From the NCBI RefSeq assembly GCF_046773475.1, contig NZ_CP177239.1, positions 124,001-188,000 on the forward strand: a stretch of 64,000 bases of DNA, written 5' to 3'. The translations under genes and the position numbers were made by a program. The notes under the pieces are model-generated. The model made no database searches. It was not told where the DNA came from and worked only from the letters and a program-made list of their open reading frames with translations. This stretch comes from Nitratireductor aquimarinus (lineage in GTDB: Bacteria; Pseudomonadota; Alphaproteobacteria; Rhizobiales; Rhizobiaceae). Below, in pieces: positions 32,034-39,352 of this stretch (positions are counted from its first letter, which is position 1; the number at the start of each line of letters is the position of its first letter).

Positions 32034-33491
32034 TTGGAAGCGGAAGCACACGCCTTTCCACTGACGGAGATCGCCTTCGTCCTTCTGGTGGCCATTGCGC
32101 TCGGGCTTGGCCTGATGCGCCTGAAACAGCCTCCGCTTGTCGGTTTCATTCTGGCCGGTGTCGTCATGGGGCCGACCGGCTTCGGCCTCATCGGCAATTC
32201 CGACAGCGTGACCGCGCTTGCCGAGATGGGCGTGCTCATGCTGCTTTTCTTCATCGGCATGGAGCTTTCGCTGAGAGCCTTCATCATGAGCCTAAAACCT
32301 GCTGTCCTTGTGGCGGTCGGGCAATTGGCCGTGGCGCTGGCCATCGGTCTGTCCATCGCATGGATGGGCGGAACGGGGCTTTCCGAGGGCATCATCTTCG
32401 GCTTCATCATCGGCCTGTCGAGCACGGTCGTCGCCATGAAGATGCTCAGCGACATGGACGAGCTTCGCCGCGATGCGGGCCGTATCGCCATCGCCGTGCT
32501 GATCGCGCAGGACATTGCCGTGGTGCCGATGCTCATCATCGTCTCGGCCCTTGGCGGTGCCGACACGAGCCTTCTCGCCATCGCCGCCAAGGTGGCGCTG
32601 GCGGTCGGGTTTCTCGGCTGGCTCCTGTGGTGGCTCGGGCGACGCGGCAAGCTGCGCTTGCCCTTCGCGGCTGCCATTGCCGACAATGTCGAGATCCTGG
32701 CGCTTGGCGCGCTGGGCGTCTGTTTCGGCGCGGCCGCTCTCTCGGGCTTTCTCGGTCTTTCGCCCGCCTATGGCGCGTTCGTGGCCGGCATTCTGGTGGG
32801 CAATTCCAACCTGCGCGCCCGCATCATCCCGGTCATCGAACCGATCCAGAGCATCCTCGTGGTGATCTTCTTCCTGTCCATCGGCCTTCTGTTCGACCTG
32901 ACCTATATCTGGAACAATCTCTGGATGGTGCTGGGGGCCGCCCTTCTGGTCATCGCCGCCAAGACGCTGCTCAACGTCTTCCTGCTGCGCGCCACCGGGC
33001 ACGACCGCAACACGGCGCTGATCGGCGGCCTCTCCATGGCGCAGATCGGCGAGTTCTCCTTCGTGCTGGCGGCTGCCGGCCTGTCGGCGGGCGCGCTCGG
33101 GCAGGACAGCTATCGCCTTGCCATCGCCGTCACCGCCATCTCGCTTCTCTTCTCGCCGGCGTGGATGTCGGTCATGCGCCGCATCGACTATGTGGCGGCC
33201 AAGGGCTTTTCTTCCTATCGCGAAGCGCTGTCGGAAGCCTATGCCGAAGAGATCGGGAATGTGGGTGAGGGGCTCTGGTGGGTGCGCGCCCGCTATCGCG
33301 CCGGCCGTCTGACCCTGCGCAAATGGCGCGCCCGCCGCGCGCTTGAAAAGGCCGCGAAAGCGGCCCGGAAGAAAGAAGAGAAGGCGGAAAAGGAAGCCGC
33401 CGAGGCGACGGTCGCATCTGAGGCGGCGGAAGAAAAACCCCGGCAACCCGATGAAGAACCGGCTGCCGGGGCGTCTAAAGAAAACGCCTAG
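32034..33491 (+). CDS. CPA2-family monovalent cation:proton antiporter
   Basis: A 485-residue membrane protein with about 11-12 helices (residues 8-395), including the ion-pathway helices VLIAQDIAVVPMLIIVSALG and MAQIGEFSFVLAAAGLSAG that typify KefB/C-like exchangers. The C-terminal 90 residues are not a TrkA-N/RCK domain but a Lys/Glu/Ala-rich tail (EKAAKAARKKEEKAEKEAAE). The start is TTG at 32034 with AAGGGAA upstream; no ATG precedes the first helix. The stop (TAG) interlocks with that of the convergent mltB gene (CTAG, 33488-33491). The decarboxylase upstream suggests a joint role in pH or polyamine balance (inference). Confidence 0.9.
   Translation: MEAEAHAFPLTEIAFVLLVAIALGLGLMRLKQPPLVGFILAGVVMGPTGFGLIGNSDSVTALAEMGVLMLLFFIGMELSLRAFIMSLKPAVLVAVGQLAVALAIGLSIAWMGGTGLSEGIIFGFIIGLSSTVVAMKMLSDMDELRRDAGRIAIAVLIAQDIAVVPMLIIVSALGGADTSLLAIAAKVALAVGFLGWLLWWLGRRGKLRLPFAAAIADNVEILALGALGVCFGAAALSGFLGLSPAYGAFVAGILVGNSNLRARIIPVIEPIQSILVVIFFLSIGLLFDLTYIWNNLWMVLGAALLVIAAKTLLNVFLLRATGHDRNTALIGGLSMAQIGEFSFVLAAAGLSAGALGQDSYRLAIAVTAISLLFSPAWMSVMRRIDYVAAKGFSSYREALSEAYAEEIGNVGEGLWWVRARYRAGRLTLRKWRARRALEKAAKAARKKEEKAEKEAAEATVASEAAEEKPRQPDEEPAAGASKENA
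33433..33471 (-). terminator. mltB terminator embedded in the antiporter coding sequence
   Basis: Read on the minus strand, CCCCGGCA (33471-33464) pairs with TGCCGGGG (33445-33438) and is followed by TTTTT (33437-33433). It starts 17 bp beyond the mltB stop. The same bases encode the antiporter's acidic C-terminal tail on the plus strand. Confidence 0.75.
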
Positions 33492-34666
33492 AGGTTGGAG
33501 AACAGCGTCGGCGTCGGCCAGCCATCGGCGGGCAGGCCAAGGCGCAGCTGTTCCTGACGCACCGCTTCGCGGGTTCCGGCGCCCAGAATGCCGTCGATCT
33601 TGCCCACATCATGGCCGCGCGCGGCAAGCTTGGTCTGCAACTGCTTCATCGTCTCGGGCGCAAGGCCCTGCTCGGGCGAGCGCACGTCAAAGCGCGGTGC
33701 GCCGGCAAGGCGCGCCGCCAGATGCGCCGCCGTCAGCGTGTAGATGAGCGACTGGTTCCATTCCAGATAGATGTCGTAATTGTCGTAGACGAGGAAGGCC
33801 GGTCCCTTGTGGCCCATCGGCAGAACCACAGCCGTCGCCATGCCATCGGCCGGCAGCGGGCTGCCATCGCGATAGGTCACGCCCATCGCCGCCCATTCCG
33901 AGCGCGGCAGCTTGGTCACGCGGCCGGTCTTCTCCCAGGCCATCTGATCCGGCACACGCACTTCTTCCATCCAGGGCTGGCCGGGCTTCCAGCCAAGCGA
34001 CTGGAGGTTCTTCGCCGCCGTCAGAATGGCGTCGGGCGAACTGCCTTTCAAATCCACCTTGCCGTCGCCGTCGCCATCGACACCCTTAGTGTAATAGTCG
34101 GACGGCAGCATCTGCATCTGGCCGATCTCGCCGGCCCACGCGCCGGTCACATTGGCCGGCACCCAGCCCTGATCGATCAGGTGCAGAAGCGCGATCAGCT
34201 GCGGGCGGAAGATCTCCGGCCGGCGGCAGTCATGCGCCAGCGTGGCGAGCGCGTTGAGCGTCGAGAAGTCGCCCTGCACCGCGCCGAAATCCGTTTCCAG
34301 CGCCCAGAAGGAGGCGATCACCGGGCCGGGGACGCCAAACTCGTTCTGGGCGCGCGCGAAGGTGTTGGCGTATTTCTTCAGATTGGCCGCGCCGTTCTTC
34401 AGCCGGTAATCATTGATCATGCGGCCGGCGAATTCGGCAAAGGTCTGGTTGAACACGCCCTGCGCGCGGTCGCGTTGCAGAACCTTCTGCTCGATGCCGG
34501 CGCCGTTCAGCGCCGAAAGGCCGCGCTCGCCGATGCCGTCGGCTGCAGCCTCCTGCCGCACGCCTTCCCGCCAGGCGTTGAAATCGCCGCCACATTGCTG
34601 CGCCACGGCGCTGCCGGCAAAGCCAAAGGCGAACAGCGCCCCAAGCGCGATGGAATTTCTGCGCAT
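33488..34666 (-). CDS. Lytic murein transglycosylase, MltB-like, with C-terminal peptidoglycan-binding domain
   Basis: A 392-residue secreted protein. Signal peptide 1-22 (cleavage after AVA), SLT_2/MltB domain about residues 28-325 with catalytic Glu124 in ASFWALETDFG, GEIGQMQMLPSDYY and the calcium-loop-like DGDGDGKVD, and a C-terminal PG_binding_1 domain (LAARGHDVGKIDGILGAGTR). It cleaves glycan strands to 1,6-anhydroMurNAc products. The ATG at 34666 has an AAGGAGAG ribosome-binding site. It follows the GH25 gene by 43 bp, so two wall hydrolases are made from one transcript. Confidence 0.93.
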   Translation of the reverse strand: MRRNSIALGALFAFGFAGSAVAQQCGGDFNAWREGVRQEAAADGIGERGLSALNGAGIEQKVLQRDRAQGVFNQTFAEFAGRMINDYRLKNGAANLKKYANTFARAQNEFGVPGPVIASFWALETDFGAVQGDFSTLNALATLAHDCRRPEIFRPQLIALLHLIDQGWVPANVTGAWAGEIGQMQMLPSDYYTKGVDGDGDGKVDLKGSSPDAILTAAKNLQSLGWKPGQPWMEEVRVPDQMAWEKTGRVTKLPRSEWAAMGVTYRDGSPLPADGMATAVVLPMGHKGPAFLVYDNYDIYLEWNQSLIYTLTAAHLAARLAGAPRFDVRSPEQGLAPETMKQLQTKLAARGHDVGKIDGILGAGTREAVRQEQLRLGLPADGWPTPTLFSNL

Positions 34667-34709
34667 ATGAACTCTCCTTGATAACACGGGCTGAAGGCGT
34701 CTGGCGCGA

Positions 34710-35513
34710 TCAGCTGGCATTGGCCCGGAGCCAGTTCTTCCAGGCTCTGGCGTTGCCGTTGAACACGTTGATATCGGCCTTCCCCTCAATGCCCGGGATC
34801 ACGCCGGTGCCCGTATATTGCCAGAAGACCCAAGGATGATCGGAATATTTGTCATCCGGATGACCGGCCACCGAGCGTAACCAGAAGGGATAGCCCTTGA
34901 AGCTGCTCAGATCATTGCCATCGAAGAAGTCGATCGAGGTATAGATGATCGGCCGCTTGCCATAATGGCGTTCCACCGCGTTCAGGAAGATGCGCATCTC
35001 CGAACGCACCTTCTCCGCCGGCGGGCGGATGGTGCAGGTGGGAGAGAAGGGCGTCCACTCCATGTCCAGAACGGGCGGCAGGGCCGAAGCGTCGCGCGGC
35101 ACATTGCGGATGAACCACCGCGCCTGCTCGATGGCCGGGCGGCAATGGTAGTAGAAATGGTAGGCCCCGCGCGGAACGCCGGCCGCCTTTGCCGCGCGCC
35201 AGTTGCGCGCAAAATAATCGTCGACAATGTCGCCACCCTCCGTCGCCTTGATGAAGGCAAAGGAAATGTCGTTGCGGGCAACCTTCTTCCAGTCGATGTC
35301 GGCCTGATATTTGGCGACATCCGTTCCGTGCACCGCATAGTGCCAGGGTGCGCCACCCTCCCATTCATGCGGGTCGGTGTCGGCAAAGCGCAGGCCGCCG
35401 CTGCTGCGCATTGTCGAGGGTTGCGCCTTGGGCGCAACATCGGAAAAATCATAGTCGACGGTCGAGCAGCCGACGAGCAAAGCGGATAGACTGGCGATCA
35501 TCAATCGACGCAT
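34710..35513 (-). CDS. GH25-family lysozyme lipoprotein
   Basis: A 267-residue glycoside hydrolase 25. A lipobox LLVGC places the acylated cysteine at residue 16. The catalytic-domain residues are visible in YAVHGTDVAKYQADIDW, FAFIKATEG, RGAYHFYYHCRP, the acidic LDMEWTPFSP and WVFWQYTG. The enzyme hydrolyses MurNAc-GlcNAc bonds; as a lipoprotein it would act in the periplasm from a membrane. It is cotranscribed with the MltB-like gene. GH25 is often phage-derived, but no phage genes are near and the codon use fits the neighbours, so a host-remodelling role is favoured. Confidence 0.9.
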   Translation of the reverse strand: MRRLMIASLSALLVGCSTVDYDFSDVAPKAQPSTMRSSGGLRFADTDPHEWEGGAPWHYAVHGTDVAKYQADIDWKKVARNDISFAFIKATEGGDIVDDYFARNWRAAKAAGVPRGAYHFYYHCRPAIEQARWFIRNVPRDASALPPVLDMEWTPFSPTCTIRPPAEKVRSEMRIFLNAVERHYGKRPIIYTSIDFFDGNDLSSFKGYPFWLRSVAGHPDDKYSDHPWVFWQYTGTGVIPGIEGKADINVFNGNARAWKNWLRANAS

Positions 35514-35642
35514 GATGAGCGGGGCTCCTCAGGGTGCGAATCAGCAAATAGGGGCGTCGCCGACAGAAATAGGCGAAGTTGCCGGCCCCGTCACCACAGG
35601 ATGAAAGGGCTGGCCGCAAGGGAAGACGGAGAAGACGACGGA

Positions 35643-37040
35643 ATGCGAACTGCTCTCAGGCTCTTCAAATGGCTCCTCGGTCTCCTTGCCGTTGCAATCG
35701 CCGGTGCCGCTCTCTGGCTTTACGTCTCGCCGCCCGCGCTCATTCGTGTCGGCTCCAATTACGCCGCCAAGATTATCTGCTCCAATGTGTTCATAGCCGG
35801 GCGCGACCCGCAGACCGTGCTCGAGCGCGACGTTCAGGCCCCGGGCCATCCGCTTTTGAAGCTCATGAGCGTGCGGGTCGAGCCGTCCGACGCCACGGTT
35901 CACACCGGCCTCTTCGGGGTCTTTGGCGACGGGCTTGCCGTCTATCGTGGTGCGACCGGCTGCGCCGCCGTGCCCGATGGCGATGTGAAGGCGGCGCTGG
36001 GCGCCCGTTTCGACAGGCCGGAGCCTGCGTCTCAGGGAACGGATCTGTGGCCGGATGGCCCGCGCATCGACGTTAAGGGGCATGAACTGGTGGCCGAACT
36101 CCTCGATGATCCGGCGCTCACCGGCCCCGGCATGCGCGCCGTGGTCGTCGTGCAGGATGGCCGCATCATCGGCGAGCGTTTTGGCGAGGATGTCGCCCAT
36201 TACACGCAGCCCCTGATCGGCTGGTCCATGACCAAGACCGTCACCGCCGCGCTCATCGGCACCCGCGTCAAGGCTGGCCGCCTGTCCGTCGAGGACAGCA
36301 ATCTGTTCCCCGAATGGGCGGGTGACGAGCGATCGAAGATCACCGTTGCCGATCTTCTCGCGATGGAGAGCGGTCTCTACTTCAACGAGGATTACGGCGA
36401 TGTGAGCGATGTCACGCGCATGCTCTATCTCGCCTCCGACATGCCGGCCTTCGCGGCTGACCAGAAGCTTGAAGGTCCCGTCGGCGGGGTCTTCAACTAT
36501 TCGAGCGGCACGAGCGTTCTCCTGTCGCGTGTCTGGCAGGACACGTTCAATGCGCCACAGGATGCGCTGGCGTGGCCCTATGAGGCCCTGTTCGGTCCGC
36601 TGGGCATGGACAGCGCCGTCTTCGAGACGGACCCGCGCGGCACCTATGCCGGTTCTTCCAACCTCTATGCGTCAGCACGCGACTGGGCGAAGTTCGGCCA
36701 GCTTCTCCTGCAGGATGGCGTGTGGAAGGGCGAACGCATTCTGCCGGAAGGCTGGGTGCGGTGGATGCGCACCCCCACGGAAGCTTCGGGCGGCGAATAT
36801 GGCCGGCAGACCTGGCTGCACGGTCCCCGCGCCAACACGCCGCGCGGCGTGCCGGAAGACGAGGGCTTCAACCTGCCGCCCGACGCATTCTGGATGCTCG
36901 GCCATGATGGCCAGACCATCACGGTCATTCCTTCGCTGCGCATGGTGGTGGTGCGCATGGGCCTCACGCCCTCACGCCTCGGCTACAAGCCGCAGGCGCT
37001 GATCGAGGCTCTGGCGAAGATCCCGGGGGAGTTGGAGTAG
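35643..37040 (+). CDS. Beta-lactamase-family (class C-like) serine hydrolase, membrane-anchored
   Basis: A 465-residue protein with an N-terminal membrane helix (about residues 9-28) and a penicillin-binding-like fold. The nucleophile motif is SMTK (Ser195, Lys198), the second motif is YSS (Tyr286-Ser287-Ser288), and a C-terminal HDGQTITV segment replaces the KTG box, as in esterase EstB/6-aminohexanoate hydrolase relatives. The substrate is unknown; amidase, esterase or peptidase activity are possible. The start at 35643 follows an A/G-rich region with GGAG; an upstream in-frame ATG at 35601 lacks support. It is divergent from the GH25 gene. Confidence 0.88.
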   Translation: MRTALRLFKWLLGLLAVAIAGAALWLYVSPPALIRVGSNYAAKIICSNVFIAGRDPQTVLERDVQAPGHPLLKLMSVRVEPSDATVHTGLFGVFGDGLAVYRGATGCAAVPDGDVKAALGARFDRPEPASQGTDLWPDGPRIDVKGHELVAELLDDPALTGPGMRAVVVVQDGRIIGERFGEDVAHYTQPLIGWSMTKTVTAALIGTRVKAGRLSVEDSNLFPEWAGDERSKITVADLLAMESGLYFNEDYGDVSDVTRMLYLASDMPAFAADQKLEGPVGGVFNYSSGTSVLLSRVWQDTFNAPQDALAWPYEALFGPLGMDSAVFETDPRGTYAGSSNLYASARDWAKFGQLLLQDGVWKGERILPEGWVRWMRTPTEASGGEYGRQTWLHGPRANTPRGVPEDEGFNLPPDAFWMLGHDGQTITVIPSLRMVVVRMGLTPSRLGYKPQALIEALAKIPGELE

Positions 37041-37087
37041 GGGCAGGCGCCAATCTCGGCGCTGTTCGGTTTTGCGGTGGCAGCATT

Positions 37088-37211
37088 GTGCGTGGTTCGA
37101 CAAGCTCACCATGAGGGAGGTGGGCTTCGCGGTGAAGACCGGTTCCACACCCTTGCTCACCAGTTGTGCAGCCAATCCCATCCCTCATGGTGAGCTTGTC
37201 GAACCACGCAC
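37088..37211. repeat. 31-bp inverted repeat of the TTCGACAAGCTCA family
   Basis: The 31-bp arm 37088-37118 (core GGTTCGACAAGCTCACCATG) returns as its perfect inverse complement at 37181-37211, with 62 bp between. It occupies the gap between the convergent serine hydrolase and btaB genes, only 4 bp from the btaB stop, and could terminate both. It is the same repeat family as 19525-19676, with CACC in place of CAGG. Confidence 0.92.
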
Positions 37212-37215
37212 CACG

Positions 37216-37893
37216 TCACTGCAACGGGATGCCGTTCACCGCAGGCATTTCCACAATCGCCTGCACGGCGTAACCGCGAAAAGACGAGTCGAAACGAAGG
37301 CTTGCGCCCCGTTTCTCGCATTCCGATTCCAGCGCTTCACGCAGTGAATCACGCGGTGTCACGTGGAAGGCCGCAAGCCAGCGGCGCAATCCTGCGCGAA
37401 ACCAGCCGGGCAGGCGCTCCTGCTGGCCGAAATCCACGATGTGCAGCGACCCGCCCGGCGCAACGCAGTCGAGGCCGGCTGCAATGGTCTCGCGCCATGG
37501 CGGGATCATCGACAGCGAATAGGAAATGAAAACCCGGTCGAACCGGGCCTGCCCGAACAGCGCCTCGGCATCGAAAGACGATGCATCGGCTTTGGCCAGT
37601 CGGGCGTCGATCCCCTCACGCTCCATGCGCCTTCTTGCGGTGGCAAGCATCTCCTGCGAGATATCGAGGCCGAAAAGACGCGCTTTCGGATAATGATCCG
37701 AAACGAGCGCCAGATTGCGCCCCGTTCCGCAGCCCAGCTCCAGCACCGCACCGCCTTCCGGTGCGTTCAGCCCGCCGATCAGCCCGTCACGCCCAAGCAG
37801 ATAATATTTGCGCGTCAGGTCGTAGATATGGCGCTGGCGGCGATAGACGCCGTCCATCAGACTGGCGTGGCCGGCGGTCTGCGGCATGGCCAT
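37216..37893 (-). CDS. btaB: Diacylglyceryl-homoserine N-methyltransferase
   Basis: A 225-residue class I SAM-dependent methyltransferase. Motif I is VLELGCGTGRN (about residues 50-60), followed by LFGLDISQEMLATARRR. RQRHIYDLTRKYYLLGRD near the N-terminus is characteristic of BtaB. It trimethylates DAG-homoserine to the betaine lipid DGTS, the phosphorus-free membrane lipid used by rhizobia and Rhodobacter under phosphate limitation. It starts 2 bp after btaA. A repeat follows the stop. Confidence 0.92.
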   Translation of the reverse strand: MAMPQTAGHASLMDGVYRRQRHIYDLTRKYYLLGRDGLIGGLNAPEGGAVLELGCGTGRNLALVSDHYPKARLFGLDISQEMLATARRRMEREGIDARLAKADASSFDAEALFGQARFDRVFISYSLSMIPPWRETIAAGLDCVAPGGSLHIVDFGQQERLPGWFRAGLRRWLAAFHVTPRDSLREALESECEKRGASLRFDSSFRGYAVQAIVEMPAVNGIPLQ

Positions 37894-37895
37894 TC

Positions 37896-39140
37896 TCAGG
37901 CCGCTTTCACATAGAGGTGGAACCCGCCATAGATCGCCGAACGGTCATTGGCCGAGAGTTCGCGCGAGCGGAGCTTCTCATAGCGCCACTGGTTCAGAAT
38001 GTGGTCGTTCACGCGGCCCGGCAGCAGGCTCGGCGCTGCGGCAGTGCGGAAGATGACGCGCGCGCCGGGCGCTGCCGTGCGGGTGATCTCGCTCCACAGT
38101 GCGTTGAGCTGATCGTCGTTCATCCAGTCCTGCGCGTCGAGCAGCACATAGCGGTCCACGCTCTGCGCGGGCTTGTTGCCCAGCACATCCATCAGGTTCG
38201 CGTGGTGCACCGTCACATTGTCCGCCGCAGCGCGGATCGTGTCGAAGTTCCTGCGCTCCAGATAGGCAGGCAGGGTGGCTTCGCCCTGTGCGGGATAATG
38301 GCGGGCGAAGGCCTGCCAGGCGAAATAGTTTTCCTTGAGCGGAAAATGGCAGGCGAGCTTCTCAAGCCGGCTCGACAGAACGTCCGCCATGGTGCCGTCA
38401 CCCGCCGTGATCAGCGAGTCATACTGTGCCGGCGGAATGCCGAGGCCAAAAAGCGATGCCTTGCGCGAGGTCGCCCAGCGCACGAGCCCGCGGTCGAACA
38501 GCGGGCGTAACTGCTCATCGAAGAAGATGCGCTGATCGCGAAGCGAGCGCGATTTCATGATGTCCGCCGGGTTCACGCCATAGAACTTTGCGACCGTGTG
38601 GCCGGTGGCGATAAAGAAGCCGAGCAGGCCCTTGCGGTAGAAATTGCGCGTGAAGGCGTCGATGCGCTTGCGGCCGAGCGGCCCGCGGCTTTCCCAGTGC
38701 CGGCGCGACTGGGCGTCGAGCGCTGGCGCGATGAAGCGGCGATAGGCCTCGCTGTTGCTGCGCTGGTTGGTTGCGCCGAAGAAGCGCAGCAGGTCGCCAT
38801 GGGCGGGCAGCGCCTTGAAGGCGGTGAGCTTCAGCCGGTTGAGCGCCACATGCGCGGCGTTCAGGTCCACGGCGTCGATCTTCGCCGGCTGGCGGGTGAG
38901 ATAGGCCAGCACGTTGCAGCCGCCCGACGCGATGGTGACGATGTGGTGGCTTTCATCGAGCTCCATCGCCGCGATGTCCACGTCCGGGTCTTCCCAGATC
39001 TGCGGATAGACGAGGCCCGAAAAAAGAAGGGCGAAGAGGCGTTCGGAAAGGCCTGCGCGCGTTGTGGCCCTGTTCTGATAGACCGCCTTGCCGAGATGGC
39101 GTCGGGTGGAAAGGCCGGTGCCGGCTGAAAGATCTGTCAT
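37896..39140 (-). CDS. btaA: S-adenosylmethionine:diacylglycerol 3-amino-3-carboxypropyl transferase
   Basis: A 414-residue DUF3419/BtaA protein. VYQNRATTRAGLSERLFALL, SGLVYPQIWEDPDVDIAAM and IVTIASGGCNVLAYL are the conserved N-terminal blocks, and LLDAQDWMNDDQLNALWSEI lies in the C-terminal methyltransferase-like domain. It moves the aminocarboxypropyl group of SAM onto diacylglycerol, the first step of DGTS synthesis. Such genes are usually induced by PhoB; I could not find a well-spaced Pho box. A hairpin at 39149-39171 includes the likely ribosome-binding site. Confidence 0.94.
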   Translation of the reverse strand: MTDLSAGTGLSTRRHLGKAVYQNRATTRAGLSERLFALLFSGLVYPQIWEDPDVDIAAMELDESHHIVTIASGGCNVLAYLTRQPAKIDAVDLNAAHVALNRLKLTAFKALPAHGDLLRFFGATNQRSNSEAYRRFIAPALDAQSRRHWESRGPLGRKRIDAFTRNFYRKGLLGFFIATGHTVAKFYGVNPADIMKSRSLRDQRIFFDEQLRPLFDRGLVRWATSRKASLFGLGIPPAQYDSLITAGDGTMADVLSSRLEKLACHFPLKENYFAWQAFARHYPAQGEATLPAYLERRNFDTIRAAADNVTVHHANLMDVLGNKPAQSVDRYVLLDAQDWMNDDQLNALWSEITRTAAPGARVIFRTAAAPSLLPGRVNDHILNQWRYEKLRSRELSANDRSAIYGGFHLYVKAA

Positions 39141-39148
39141 GGGTCTCT

Positions 39149-39171
39149 CCCCTCAATCTTGTCTTGAGGGG
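39149..39171 (-). promoter_or_regulatory. Leader hairpin overlapping the btaA ribosome-binding site
   Basis: On the minus strand CCCCTCAA (39171-39164) pairs perfectly with TTGAGGGG (39156-39149) around a 7-nt loop. The GGGG of the 3' arm plus the adjoining AG is the only purine-rich Shine-Dalgarno for btaA, 8-12 bases before its ATG. Folding would hide the ribosome-binding site. Confidence 0.55.
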
Positions 39172-39308
39172 CTACTGCGCTTCCATGACGCGCGCGTGAA
39201 ACCTGAATGACCGAGTGTGACGGGGCTGTTAAAGGCGGGGTGCAGGTTTAGCCCCGCGCGCCGCCCGTTCGGCAGCGCCTGGCCCCGGACCGGGGGCTTC
39301 AATGACAA

Positions 39309-39340
39309 TGCGGGCGGAGAAGCACGCTCCCCCGCCCGCA
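39309..39340 (-). terminator. Hairpin terminator of the 5-oxoprolinase gene
   Basis: TGCGGGCGG (39309-39317) and CCGCCCGCA (39332-39340) form a 9-bp stem with a 14-nt loop, 13 bp beyond the gene's stop. It is followed on the minus strand by ATTGTCATTG, so the U run is weak. Confidence 0.55.
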
Positions 39341-39352
39341 ATCCTGAGTGCT

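Noticed and set aside
34710..35513. Prophage remnant suggested by GH25 lysozyme
   Set aside because: No other phage gene, integrase, tRNA or attachment repeat is present, and the lipoprotein signal plus operon partner point to a host gene.
39205..39223. Possible Pho box before btaA (two GTCA cores on the minus strand)
   Set aside because: The cores are spaced by 10 rather than 11 bp and the flanks do not fit CTGTCAT repeats, so it was not listed as a site.
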